From contig NZ_JNYJ01000019.1 in the NCBI RefSeq assembly GCF_000716715.1, forward strand, positions 62,001 through 126,000: a stretch of DNA of 64,000 bases, given 5' to 3'. Made by a program: the position numbers and the translations under genes. Below the pieces are notes generated by a model, which was not told where the DNA came from, did not search any database, and saw only the letters and a program-made list of their open reading frames with translations. This DNA is from Dactylosporangium aurantiacum. GTDB lineage: Bacteria; Actinomycetota; Actinomycetes; Mycobacteriales; Micromonosporaceae. Shown here piece after piece: positions 1-7,608 of the stretch (within the stretch, counting starts at the first letter, position 1; every line of letters starts with the position of its first letter).

Positions 1-76
1 GCCTCCAGTTCCCGCTTCAGACCTGTGTCCACCAACGACTCCTCATCGACTCTGTGTGGGGGCTTGCGAGCGGGGC

Positions 77-1156
77 TCAGTAGAGCCCTTCGGGCGCGGC
101 CGAGGTGACCTGCAGCGGCCGGACGTTCGCGACGGCGTCGCACGGCCAGGCGTCGCCGGCGCGGTGCCGGACCGCCTGGTCGCGCTCCATGATGTTGGGC
201 AGGAAGAGGTCGTCGTGCAGGACGGTGAGGCGCACCCGGCCGGTCTCGCCGTAGCCGACCGTCCGGCGCGGGTCTTCCTTGTCGACGACGGCCATCGTCA
301 CCTGCGGGTAGTTGGGCAGGTACGGCAGGATCGCGCCGTCGCGCTCGACCGGCAGGCCCATCGCGCAGCCGAACGTGTTGCCGTACGTCATGCCGATCAC
401 CCCGCCCTGCAGCGCCTCGGCGATCTCGGTGTACATCGCCGGGGTGAGCTGGGTGCCGCCCAGCCCGACGCCGTCCAGTCCGGCGACCAGCTCGGGGCGG
501 CGGGAGATGAGCGCCTGCAGGATCGCGGGTGTCGTCTCCAGGTACCGCACCCGGCCGGTCTCCAGCACGTCGGTCATCTGCTCGATGGTGTGCTCGACGT
601 ACATGTTCATCTCGACCAGCCGGCTGTCGCGGATCAGCGTCTTGATCCACCGCGGGTCGAGGTCCATCGTGTAGACCGTCGAGTCGTACAGTTCGGCGAT
701 CTGGTTCGCGCCGCGCCCGACGATGTGCGGGCCGCTCGGGCAGGCGTACAGCCAGGTCCGGCCCGGTTCGAAGCCGCTGAGCCGCAGCCCCCGCAGCCGC
801 CACGCGGTGTGGTGCTCGGCCATCGCCGTGGTGTGGAAGATGCGGCACGGCTTGCCCGTGGTGCCGCCGGACTCCCAGATCCGCCCGGCGAGGGGCCGCG
901 GCACGTCCGCCGGCACCAGCTGCACCGGGTCCAGCTCGCGCAGCGTCGCCAGGGAGAACGGGCCGAACCACGCCAGGTCGTCGTAGCGGGTGATGTCCAT
1001 CGGGTCGAACCCGAGGTGCGGGCGGCGGGCCAGCCAGTACGGGCTGCCGGTGACCGGGTCGAAGTGCCGGCGGACCACCCGCACGGTCCACTCGTCGAGG
1101 TCGGCGGCGAGCCATGCGTCGGTGAGCGCCGCGGCGGGTTCCATGACGGTCGTCAT
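77..1156 (-). CDS. EhpF-like free-standing adenylate-forming acid ligase
   Basis: Predicted cytosolic ligase of the phenylacetate-CoA ligase/EhpF branch of the ANL family, which uses ATP to turn an aryl or related carboxylic acid into an acyl-adenylate. The AMP-binding loop SGGTTGKPC is at residues 96-104 and a second core motif, MTYGNT, at 256-261. At 359 aa it ends soon after the N-terminal adenylation subdomain, so the usual C-terminal lid of about 110 aa is absent; EhpF of phenazine pathways is also short. ATG at 1156 has AAGGA 7 bases upstream; Met5 is an alternative start. It is transcribed away from mqnD. I infer that it activates the aromatic acid made by the cluster's mqn genes, but the substrate cannot be read from sequence. 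A degenerate or non-catalytic ligase-like role is the alternative. Confidence 0.8.
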   Translation of the reverse strand: MTTVMEPAAALTDAWLAADLDEWTVRVVRRHFDPVTGSPYWLARRPHLGFDPMDITRYDDLAWFGPFSLATLRELDPVQLVPADVPRPLAGRIWESGGTTGKPCRIFHTTAMAEHHTAWRLRGLRLSGFEPGRTWLYACPSGPHIVGRGANQIAELYDSTVYTMDLDPRWIKTLIRDSRLVEMNMYVEHTIEQMTDVLETGRVRYLETTPAILQALISRRPELVAGLDGVGLGGTQLTPAMYTEIAEALQGGVIGMTYGNTFGCAMGLPVERDGAILPYLPNYPQVTMAVVDKEDPRRTVGYGETGRVRLTVLHDDLFLPNIMERDQAVRHRAGDAWPCDAVANVRPLQVTSAAPEGLY

Positions 1157-1276
1157 CGATTCGTCCTTCGGGGTGCCGGATGCGATGGGCCCGGCTGGGA
1201 TGCACCGGACACGTGGAGACGGGCAGCGGTCGGCGACCGACGCAGTTCTGCTGGTGGCATCGTGCCGTGGCGGAGA

Positions 1277-1292
1277 TTGGGGAAATCACCAC
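1277..1292 (+). promoter_or_regulatory. Putative PAS-LuxR operator upstream of mqnD
   Basis: TTGGGGAAATCACCAC matches 13 of 16 positions of the PimM-type consensus CTVGGGAWWTCCCBAG. Read toward mqnD it is followed by ACTTGAT, the same seven bases that follow the box upstream of the sugar operon (37634-37649, read on the minus strand). It ends 72 bp before the mqnD ATG. The palindrome could also serve the divergent ligase gene. Confidence 0.6.
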
Positions 1293-1364
1293 ACTTGATC
1301 CGCTGGGCCGCCGCGGCCGCCACGAACCAGGACAAGCCGTCCCGTCCGGCCGTAAGATCCGCCC

Positions 1365-2237
1365 ATGACCGAGCGGCCGCTGTCGATCGCGTACTCGCCG
1401 TGCCCCAACGACACGTTCGTCTTCCACGCGTGGACGCACGGCCTCCTGCCGGGCGCGCCGGCCACGGCCGTCACCCACGCGGACATCGACGTCACCAACC
1501 ACCTCGCCGGCAGCGACCGGTTCGACGTCATGAAGATCTCCTACGCGGCGCTGCCCGCGTTCCTGGACCGGTTCGCGCTGGTGCCCTGCGGCGGCGCCCT
1601 CGGCCGGGGCTGCGGCCCGCTGCTGGTCGCCCGGGCGGCCCGGCCGCCGGCGCGGCTGCACGAGGCGGTCGTCGCCGTGCCGAGCGAGCAGTCCACGGCG
1701 TACCTGCTGCTGCGGCTGTGGGCGCGGCAGGCCGTGCCGGGCGGCTTCGCCCGCATCGTGGTCATGCCGTTCCACGAGATCATGCCGGCGGTGCGCGACG
1801 GCATGGTCGACGCCGGCCTGATCATCCACGAGGCCCGGTTCACCTACCCCGGCTACGGGCTGGTCGAGCTGGTCGACCTCGGCCGCTTCTGGGAGCAGGA
1901 CACCGGCCTGCCGATCCCGCTCGGCGCGATCGTGGCCCGCCGCGATCTCGGCGCCGAGCGCATCGCGGCGGTCACCGACGCGGTCCGCGCGTCGGTGCGG
2001 CACGCCTGGGCGCACCCCGACGCGTCCGGTGACTACGTCCGCGAGCACGCGCAGGAGCTGGCGCCCGAGGTGACGGCGCAGCACATCGCCCTGTACGTCA
2101 ACGGCTTCACCGAGGACCTCGGCGACGACGGCCTGGCCGCCGTCCGTGGCCTGCTGGACCGGGCCGCCGCGGCGGGCCTGTGCCCCGCGGTGCCGTCCGG
2201 CGCGCTCGACCCGGCCCGACCGTCCCCCGTGTCCTGA
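1365..2237 (+). CDS. mqnD: 1,4-dihydroxy-6-naphthoate synthase (MqnD)
   Basis: Last dedicated step of the futalosine route: converts cyclic dehypoxanthine futalosine to 1,4-dihydroxy-6-naphthoate. The 290-aa product has the family length and the diagnostic N-terminal motif YSPCPNDTF at residues 10-18. It has the periplasmic-binding-like fold of the MqnA/MqnD family and no signal peptide, as expected for a cytosolic enzyme. ATG at 1365 is the first start in frame; no strong ribosome site was seen. It stands apart from the mqnA/mqnC pair at 31.6-33.8 kb but carries the same type of upstream operator, so I treat it as part of the cluster. Whether its product feeds menaquinone or the secondary metabolite is inference; position and shared box favour the latter. 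Confidence 0.93.
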   Translation: MTERPLSIAYSPCPNDTFVFHAWTHGLLPGAPATAVTHADIDVTNHLAGSDRFDVMKISYAALPAFLDRFALVPCGGALGRGCGPLLVARAARPPARLHEAVVAVPSEQSTAYLLLRLWARQAVPGGFARIVVMPFHEIMPAVRDGMVDAGLIIHEARFTYPGYGLVELVDLGRFWEQDTGLPIPLGAIVARRDLGAERIAAVTDAVRASVRHAWAHPDASGDYVREHAQELAPEVTAQHIALYVNGFTEDLGDDGLAAVRGLLDRAAAAGLCPAVPSGALDPARPSPVS

Positions 2238-2274
2238 GGCAACCCAGCTCCACCTACCCGGAGGTACCCCGCAC

Positions 2275-2655
2275 ATGAAGCCGTCCGTCGTGCGCCCGCT
2301 CGCCATCCTCGGCGCCGCCGTCCTCGCCCTCGTCGTCTACTTCGTCGCCCGCGCAGCCGCCGGTGAGCTGATAGTCAAGACCGGCGGCAGCGAGCAGACG
2401 GTCACCCCGGTCGCGGTCGTCGGCACCGTCGTGCTCGTCGGCCTCCTGGGCTGGGGGCTGCTCGCCCTGCTGGAGAAGCTCACCGCGAAGGGCCGCACCG
2501 TCTGGACCGTCGTCGCCGGGGTGTTCCTGGTGCTGTCGCTGCTCGGCCCGCTCGGCGGGACCGACGCCGGCACGAAGCTCTCGCTGGCGCTGCTGCACCT
2601 GCTGGTCGGCGCCGTCATCATCATCGGGTTCACCCGGGCGCCACGGCCCGCCTGA
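2275..2655 (+). CDS. Small four-helix membrane protein, DUF6069-like
   Basis: 126-aa hydrophobic protein with about four predicted membrane segments, near residues 7-27, 44-64, 76-97 and 102-121, and short polar ends. Its pattern, including a WGLLALLEKL stretch and a later LSLLGPLGG, resembles actinobacterial DUF6069 proteins, a family of unknown function. The start is set by GGAGGT at 2260-2265, nine bases before ATG 2275; an upstream in-frame reading overlapping mqnD is unlikely. It lies 37 bp after mqnD, so the two are probably cotranscribed. No function is proposed; a passive role or one in export or self-protection cannot be told apart. Confidence 0.75.
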   Translation: MKPSVVRPLAILGAAVLALVVYFVARAAAGELIVKTGGSEQTVTPVAVVGTVVLVGLLGWGLLALLEKLTAKGRTVWTVVAGVFLVLSLLGPLGGTDAGTKLSLALLHLLVGAVIIIGFTRAPRPA

Positions 2656-2743
2656 GCCCCGCGCCGACCCGGGGCCGCCGGTCCGGTCCGTGCCGGACGG
2701 GCGGCACCGACCGGCACCTCGCACCGACCGATGGGACACCGTC

Positions 2744-5383
2744 ATGACACCGCAGCCCGCCGAACCGGACCGCGGCACCGGCGCCGCGCCGGCGCCCGGC
2801 GGCCGCCCGGTGCTGCCGGACGTCGAGGCAGCCGCCGTCGTGCTGGTCACCGGCGCGCCCGGCACCGGCAAGACCAGCCTGCTGCGCTCGCCGGCCGGGC
2901 CCGGCGTGACGGCGCTGTCGGCGACCTGCACGGAGGCCGACGCCGGGGTGGAGTTCGCCGCGGCCCGGCAGCTGCTGCCGGCGCAGCCGCGCGCCGGGGC
3001 CCAGCCGGCACCCGCCGACGGCGGTCACCGCACGGTGCTGGACCTGTACCGGCGCGCGCTGGGCCTGCTCCAGTTCGGCCCGGTGCGGCTCGTCCTGGAC
3101 GACGCCCACTGGTGCGACCCGGCGACCCTACGCTGGCTGCAGTACCTGCTGCGGCGCTGCACCAGCCGGCCGCTGCAGGTGGTCCTCGCCGTCACGCCCC
3201 GCGAGCACCCCGCGCTCGACCCGCTGTTCGCCGACATCCTGGGCAGCCCGCGGCACCTGGTCCTCGACCTCGACGCGCCCGAGCACGCCGGCGCCCAGCC
3301 GGGCACCGGCCGGCTGCGGCGCCTCCTGAGCCGCCAGCCGAACCTGCTGCGGGTCGCGGTCGCCGCCGCCGTGCTGCAGCGGCACGACGCCGAGCTCGTC
3401 GGCGCGCTGGCGGGGCTGTCGCCGCAACTGACCGTCGCCCGCCTGGCGACGCTGCGCAACACCGGCGTGCTCACCGGCGACCCGGACCGGCCGGTGCCGC
3501 CCGGCGTCGCCGCGGAGCTGTTCGCCCTGCTCGCCCCGGACGAGCTGCAGCGGCTGCGGCGGCGGGCGGCGGTCATGCTCGACGACGCCGACGCTCCGGT
3601 GCGGCGCGTCGCCGACGTGCTGGTGGACCTCGACGACCTCGACGAGCCGTGGATGCCGCAACGGCTGCGTGAGGCGGCCGCCCTGGCCTACCGGCACGAC
3701 GCGCCGGCGGCGGTGCGCATCTGGACCCGGCTGCTGGCCGCGCGGCCGCAGTCGCCGGACGCCGCGGTCGACGTGGCCTTCGCGCTGCTCAACGTGGACC
3801 CGGCCGCCGCGCTGACGCACGCCCGGCAGGCGTTGCCGCGCACCGCCGACGCCCGCACCAAGGCGCGGGCCGTGGTGTGCCTGGGACTCGCCGCGCTCGT
3901 GACGGGGCGTGAGCCGACCGCGCCGTACCTGCTGCACGACGCCATGGAGACGCTGCGCCGCGCCGCCGGGACCGCCCCGACGCTGCAGGACCGCATCCAG
4001 CTGGCGACCGTCGAGTCGACGCTGGCCGCCAACGCCGTCATCAACGGCGCCACGTACCACACCGTGCGGTCCCGCATCGGTGACGCGCCGGCCGGCGTCG
4101 CGGGTGCCTCGTCCAACCACCGGATGCTCGCCGTGCACGCGCTCGCCACCGCCTACGAGGGCCTCGACGTCGAGCGGGCCACCCGGTACGCCCGGATGGT
4201 GCTGGACCGGCCGGTGACCGGCGACAGCTGGGCGCCGCTGATGGCGACCCGGGTGCTGCTGATGGCCGACGACACCGCCGGCGCGCTGGCCGCGGCGAGC
4301 CGCCTCGCCGCGCACCACCACGAGCGGGGCGAGCCGTGCGCGGAGGCCGTCGCCCGGGCGACGTGGGCGCGGGTGCTGCTGGAGGTCGGCGAGCTGGAGG
4401 CGGCCTGGGCGGAGGCGACCGCGGCGCTGCGGCTGGCCGGCGACGCCGAGTGGGGCGCCGCGACCTGGTCCGCACAGACGATCATCTCGTTGATCAACAG
4501 CTCGCAGGCGCGGATCCTCGCCGCCGAGGCGGGGCTGGAGGCGATGCAGGAGCGCACGTCCGACATGCCGCTGTGGGAGCAGGTGCAGGCGATGGGGGCG
4601 GGCGCGCTCGCCGCGTACTGGGGCCAGGACCACGACCGGGCGCTGCAGCGGCTGCGGGTCTGCGGGCAGCTCATCGACGACGCCGGGGTCTGCAGCCCGG
4701 CGTTCAGCAGCTGGTGGCTGGACGAGATCATCCTGCTCACGGTCCGCGGCCGCGCCCAGGAGGCGCACCTGCGGCTGGAGCAGGTCGAGGAGCAGTGCCG
4801 GCGGTGGCCGACCCCGCGGACGTCGGGCATGGCGCTGCTGGCCCGGGCCGCGCTCGCCGAGGACGGCGCCAGGGTCGAGCTGCTGCTCGGCGCCATCGCC
4901 GAGCTGGAGCGCTCCCCCGCGCCGCTGCACCAGGTGAAGGCGCAGCTGATGCTCGGTCGGACCCTGACCGTCCTCGGCGACCGCACCGCCGCCCGCCGGC
5001 ACCTGCGCGACGGCATGGTGCTGTCCAACCGGCTCGGGTACACGATGCTGGCCGCGCACTGCCGCAACGTGCTCAGCTCCGCCGGCGGGCGCACCGGCAC
5101 GCAGCTAGCCGCCTGCGGCGAGCTGTCCAGCAGTGAGCGGGCCGTCGCGAGCCTGGCCGCGGGCGGCGCGACCAACCGGCAGATCGCCGAGGAGCTGTTC
5201 ATCTCCATGCGGACCGTCGAGTTCCACCTCACCAACGTGTACCGGCGGCTCGGGATCCGCCGCCGGGACGCCCTGGCCGGCATCGTCGAGCCGACGCCGC
5301 TGACCCGCCGCGGCGCCGCGGCGGCCCGCCCGCCCCGTCCGGCGCCGGGCGTCGTGGCCGAGCCCGCCGGCGGTGCGTCGTGA
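2744..5383 (+). CDS. LuxR-family large ATP-binding regulator (LAL) 1
   Basis: Predicted cytosolic transcription regulator of the LAL/MalT type. An intact Walker A loop, GAPGTGKTS, lies near residue 40 and a Walker B-like VRLVLDDAHW near 110. A long TPR-like helical middle follows, then a C-terminal LuxR helix-turn-helix at about 795-850 containing ATNRQIAEELFISMRTVEFH. ATG 2744 gives 879 aa; a GTG at 2690 would add 18 residues, and neither has a strong ribosome site. Its end overlaps the next start (GTGA), making it the first gene of a three-regulator operon. Such proteins are common pathway activators in polyketide clusters. The target promoters are unknown. Confidence 0.85.
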   Translation: MTPQPAEPDRGTGAAPAPGGRPVLPDVEAAAVVLVTGAPGTGKTSLLRSPAGPGVTALSATCTEADAGVEFAAARQLLPAQPRAGAQPAPADGGHRTVLDLYRRALGLLQFGPVRLVLDDAHWCDPATLRWLQYLLRRCTSRPLQVVLAVTPREHPALDPLFADILGSPRHLVLDLDAPEHAGAQPGTGRLRRLLSRQPNLLRVAVAAAVLQRHDAELVGALAGLSPQLTVARLATLRNTGVLTGDPDRPVPPGVAAELFALLAPDELQRLRRRAAVMLDDADAPVRRVADVLVDLDDLDEPWMPQRLREAAALAYRHDAPAAVRIWTRLLAARPQSPDAAVDVAFALLNVDPAAALTHARQALPRTADARTKARAVVCLGLAALVTGREPTAPYLLHDAMETLRRAAGTAPTLQDRIQLATVESTLAANAVINGATYHTVRSRIGDAPAGVAGASSNHRMLAVHALATAYEGLDVERATRYARMVLDRPVTGDSWAPLMATRVLLMADDTAGALAAASRLAAHHHERGEPCAEAVARATWARVLLEVGELEAAWAEATAALRLAGDAEWGAATWSAQTIISLINSSQARILAAEAGLEAMQERTSDMPLWEQVQAMGAGALAAYWGQDHDRALQRLRVCGQLIDDAGVCSPAFSSWWLDEIILLTVRGRAQEAHLRLEQVEEQCRRWPTPRTSGMALLARAALAEDGARVELLLGAIAELERSPAPLHQVKAQLMLGRTLTVLGDRTAARRHLRDGMVLSNRLGYTMLAAHCRNVLSSAGGRTGTQLAACGELSSSERAVASLAAGGATNRQIAEELFISMRTVEFHLTNVYRRLGIRRRDALAGIVEPTPLTRRGAAAARPPRPAPGVVAEPAGGAS

Positions 5384-7608
5384 CCGCGCCGCCGCTGCCC
5401 GCCGCCGGGAACGCCGCCGCGCTGTGGCGCTCGGCGCTGGCCACCGCGGGCCGGGGCACCTTCGACGCGCACACCGGGGCGCTCATCGCCGCCGCGGCCG
5501 CCGGCGACCCCGCGGTGCTGCTCGCCGCCGCGGCCGCCGGCGACCCGGCGGTGCTGCTGGCCGCGGTGCGCCGGTGCGGCGCGCACGTGGACCTCGACGG
5601 GCTCAACGCCGCCTGCCGCGAGGTGCGGCGCGACCGGGTCGCCGAGCGGCTGGCCCAGCTCTCCGGCCCGCAGCTGCGCTGGCTGCGGATGCGGGCGCTG
5701 CTCGGTCCCGGCGTGCCGGAGCGCCTCGCCGCCCGGCTCACGCACGGCCTGCCCGGCTGTCCCGGGCTCGACCCGGCCGACCCGCTCGTCGCCGAGGTGG
5801 TGCTCGCCGCGATGGACGGCGCCGAGCGGGCCGCGCTGCGGCGGTACACCGCCGAGGCCGCCAACGACAAAGGGCTGCCGGCGGCGCTCGTGGGCCGGCT
5901 GCTGAGCGCCACGGAGCCCGGCTGGCCCGGCTGGGCGCTCGGCGCGCTGCTGGCCGCGGCGGCCGCCGCCGGCACCGAACGGCGCTGGGAGGCGGCGGTG
6001 GCGCTGTACGAGCGGGCGCTGCGCGAGCCGGCGGCCGACCCGGTCCGGCCGGCGACCCTGCTGGCGCTCGGCGACGCCCAGCTGAGCGGCGCGCCGGAGG
6101 CCGCCGGGCGCACCTACGGCACGGTGCTGCGGACCGCCGCCGGGTCCGCCGCGTCCGGGCTGCGGATGGCGGCCGCCGGCCGGCTGCTGGTCCGCGGCGA
6201 CGACGAGACCGCCCGGCGGGAGCTGGCCGCCGCCTACCATCACCCGGCGGCAGCGGGGGCGTCGGACACCGAACGGGCGGCCCTCGCGGCCCTGTACTGG
6301 CTGGCGGTCGACCGCTCCGGCACGCCGCCGGAGCTTACCTGCGACCGGGTGCCCGCGCCGGACGGCGGGGACCCCGCCGGGCGGGGCGTCGTCGCGTGGC
6401 GGGAGGCCGTCGCGGGCGATGACCTGGACGCCGCCCGCGGGCACGCGTTCGCCGCGCTGGACCCGCCGGCGGGCGCCGTGGTGCCACTGCCCGTGCAGGT
6501 GGCGGCGGCGCGCACCCTGACCCTGACGGAGGACTTCGCCGCGGCGCAGCGGCGGCTGGACGGGCTCGTCGAGGCGTCCCGTGCCGCCGGTGGTGCCGCC
6601 GCCGGGCCGCTCGCCGCCCGCGCCGAGCTGTGGCTGCGCACGGGCCGGCTCGACGACGCCGAGCGCGACCTGCACGACCTGCGCCAGTGCCTGCCGGAGC
6701 AGTCCTGGCACCCCAGTGTCCTGCCCAGGCTGCGGGCGCTGCAGCTCATGCAGCTGCTGGCGATGGGCCGGCGGCGGAAGCTCCGCGCGGTGCTGGACGC
6801 GCCGCTGCCGCCCGGCTGCGACCGGGGCATCGCCTGGGCGCACCTGCTCTACGCCTGGGCGCTGGCCGAGGCCGCCGACGGTCAGGCCGACGTGGCCGTG
6901 CGGATGCTGCACGAGTGCGGCCGGCGGTGCCTGGCCGCCGGGCACCGCAACCCCGCGCTGCTGCCGTGGCGGTCCCAGCTGGCGCTGCTGGAGCACGGCC
7001 GCGGCCGCGACACCGTGGCGGCGCCGCTGCTGCGGGCCGAGCGGCTGGCCGCTGAGCGGTGGGGGGCGGCCGGCGCCGTCGCCCTCACCGAGCTGCGCGC
7101 GTCGCTGCTGCACCCCGACGCGGTGAGCCGGGCGGACCGGGCGGTGGTGGCGCTGTGGGCCGCGATGCGCGGCAGCTGGTCGGCGGAGACACTGCTGACG
7201 CTGGAGCGCGCGGCGGCCGAGCGGCGCGGCTCACCGGCGGCGGACGCGGCCCTGCGTGCCGCCGGCCGGATCGGCCCCGGCCACCGATGGAGCATGCGGG
7301 CCGGCGGCAAGGGTCTCGCCCCGGCCGTGAAGAGCACCGCGGCGCGCCGCGACGCCGACCGCCCCGCCGAGGCGCGCACCACGAAGCCCGGCGGGAGTCC
7401 GGGCGCGTTGTCCGCGGCGCAGCTGAGGGTCGCCGAGCTGGCCGCGAACGGGCTGTCGAACGCGGCCATCGCCGAGATCCTCGCCATCACCAAGCGCACC
7501 GTCGAGCTGCATCTGAGCAACGCGTACCGGACGCTTGGAATATCCGGCAGATCGCAACTTGGCGAGTTGCTAAGTGGCGCGACTGGGGAACACTCTGCGG
7601 TGTGCTGA
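5380..7608 (+). CDS. LuxR-family regulator 2, without ATPase domain
   Basis: 742-aa relative of its two neighbours that keeps the helical repeat region and the C-terminal LuxR helix-turn-helix (about 680-735, with LSNAAIAEILAITKRTVELH). I find no Walker A or Walker B motif, so ATP binding is probably lost. GTG at 5380 overlaps the stop of regulator 1 by four bases, and its own end overlaps regulator 3, so translation is likely coupled. An in-frame 12-residue duplication sits at residues 37-60. It may act as a partner or modulator of the two ATP-binding relatives; this is inference. DNA binding is plausible because the recognition helix region is intact. Confidence 0.8.
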   Translation: MTAPPLPAAGNAAALWRSALATAGRGTFDAHTGALIAAAAAGDPAVLLAAAAAGDPAVLLAAVRRCGAHVDLDGLNAACREVRRDRVAERLAQLSGPQLRWLRMRALLGPGVPERLAARLTHGLPGCPGLDPADPLVAEVVLAAMDGAERAALRRYTAEAANDKGLPAALVGRLLSATEPGWPGWALGALLAAAAAAGTERRWEAAVALYERALREPAADPVRPATLLALGDAQLSGAPEAAGRTYGTVLRTAAGSAASGLRMAAAGRLLVRGDDETARRELAAAYHHPAAAGASDTERAALAALYWLAVDRSGTPPELTCDRVPAPDGGDPAGRGVVAWREAVAGDDLDAARGHAFAALDPPAGAVVPLPVQVAAARTLTLTEDFAAAQRRLDGLVEASRAAGGAAAGPLAARAELWLRTGRLDDAERDLHDLRQCLPEQSWHPSVLPRLRALQLMQLLAMGRRRKLRAVLDAPLPPGCDRGIAWAHLLYAWALAEAADGQADVAVRMLHECGRRCLAAGHRNPALLPWRSQLALLEHGRGRDTVAAPLLRAERLAAERWGAAGAVALTELRASLLHPDAVSRADRAVVALWAAMRGSWSAETLLTLERAAAERRGSPAADAALRAAGRIGPGHRWSMRAGGKGLAPAVKSTAARRDADRPAEARTTKPGGSPGALSAAQLRVAELAANGLSNAAIAEILAITKRTVELHLSNAYRTLGISGRSQLGELLSGATGEHSAVC
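5488..5559 (+). repeat. Two-copy 36-bp in-frame tandem duplication
   Basis: Two adjacent, nearly identical 36-bp units (5488-5523 and 5524-5559) each encode AAAAGDPAVLLA within LuxR regulator 2. The copies differ at two third-codon positions, so the duplication is recent and preserves frame. Confidence 0.9.

Noticed and set aside
73..88. GGGCTC-AGTA-GAGCCC as a terminator for the ligase gene
   Set aside because: Only six base pairs and overlapping the stop codon; too weak in this GC background to list as a feature.
1365..2237. mqnD as an unrelated housekeeping gene at the cluster edge
   Set aside because: Not excluded, but the box with downstream ACTTGAT shared with the sugar operon and the presence of mqnA/mqnC in the cluster make coincidence less likely.
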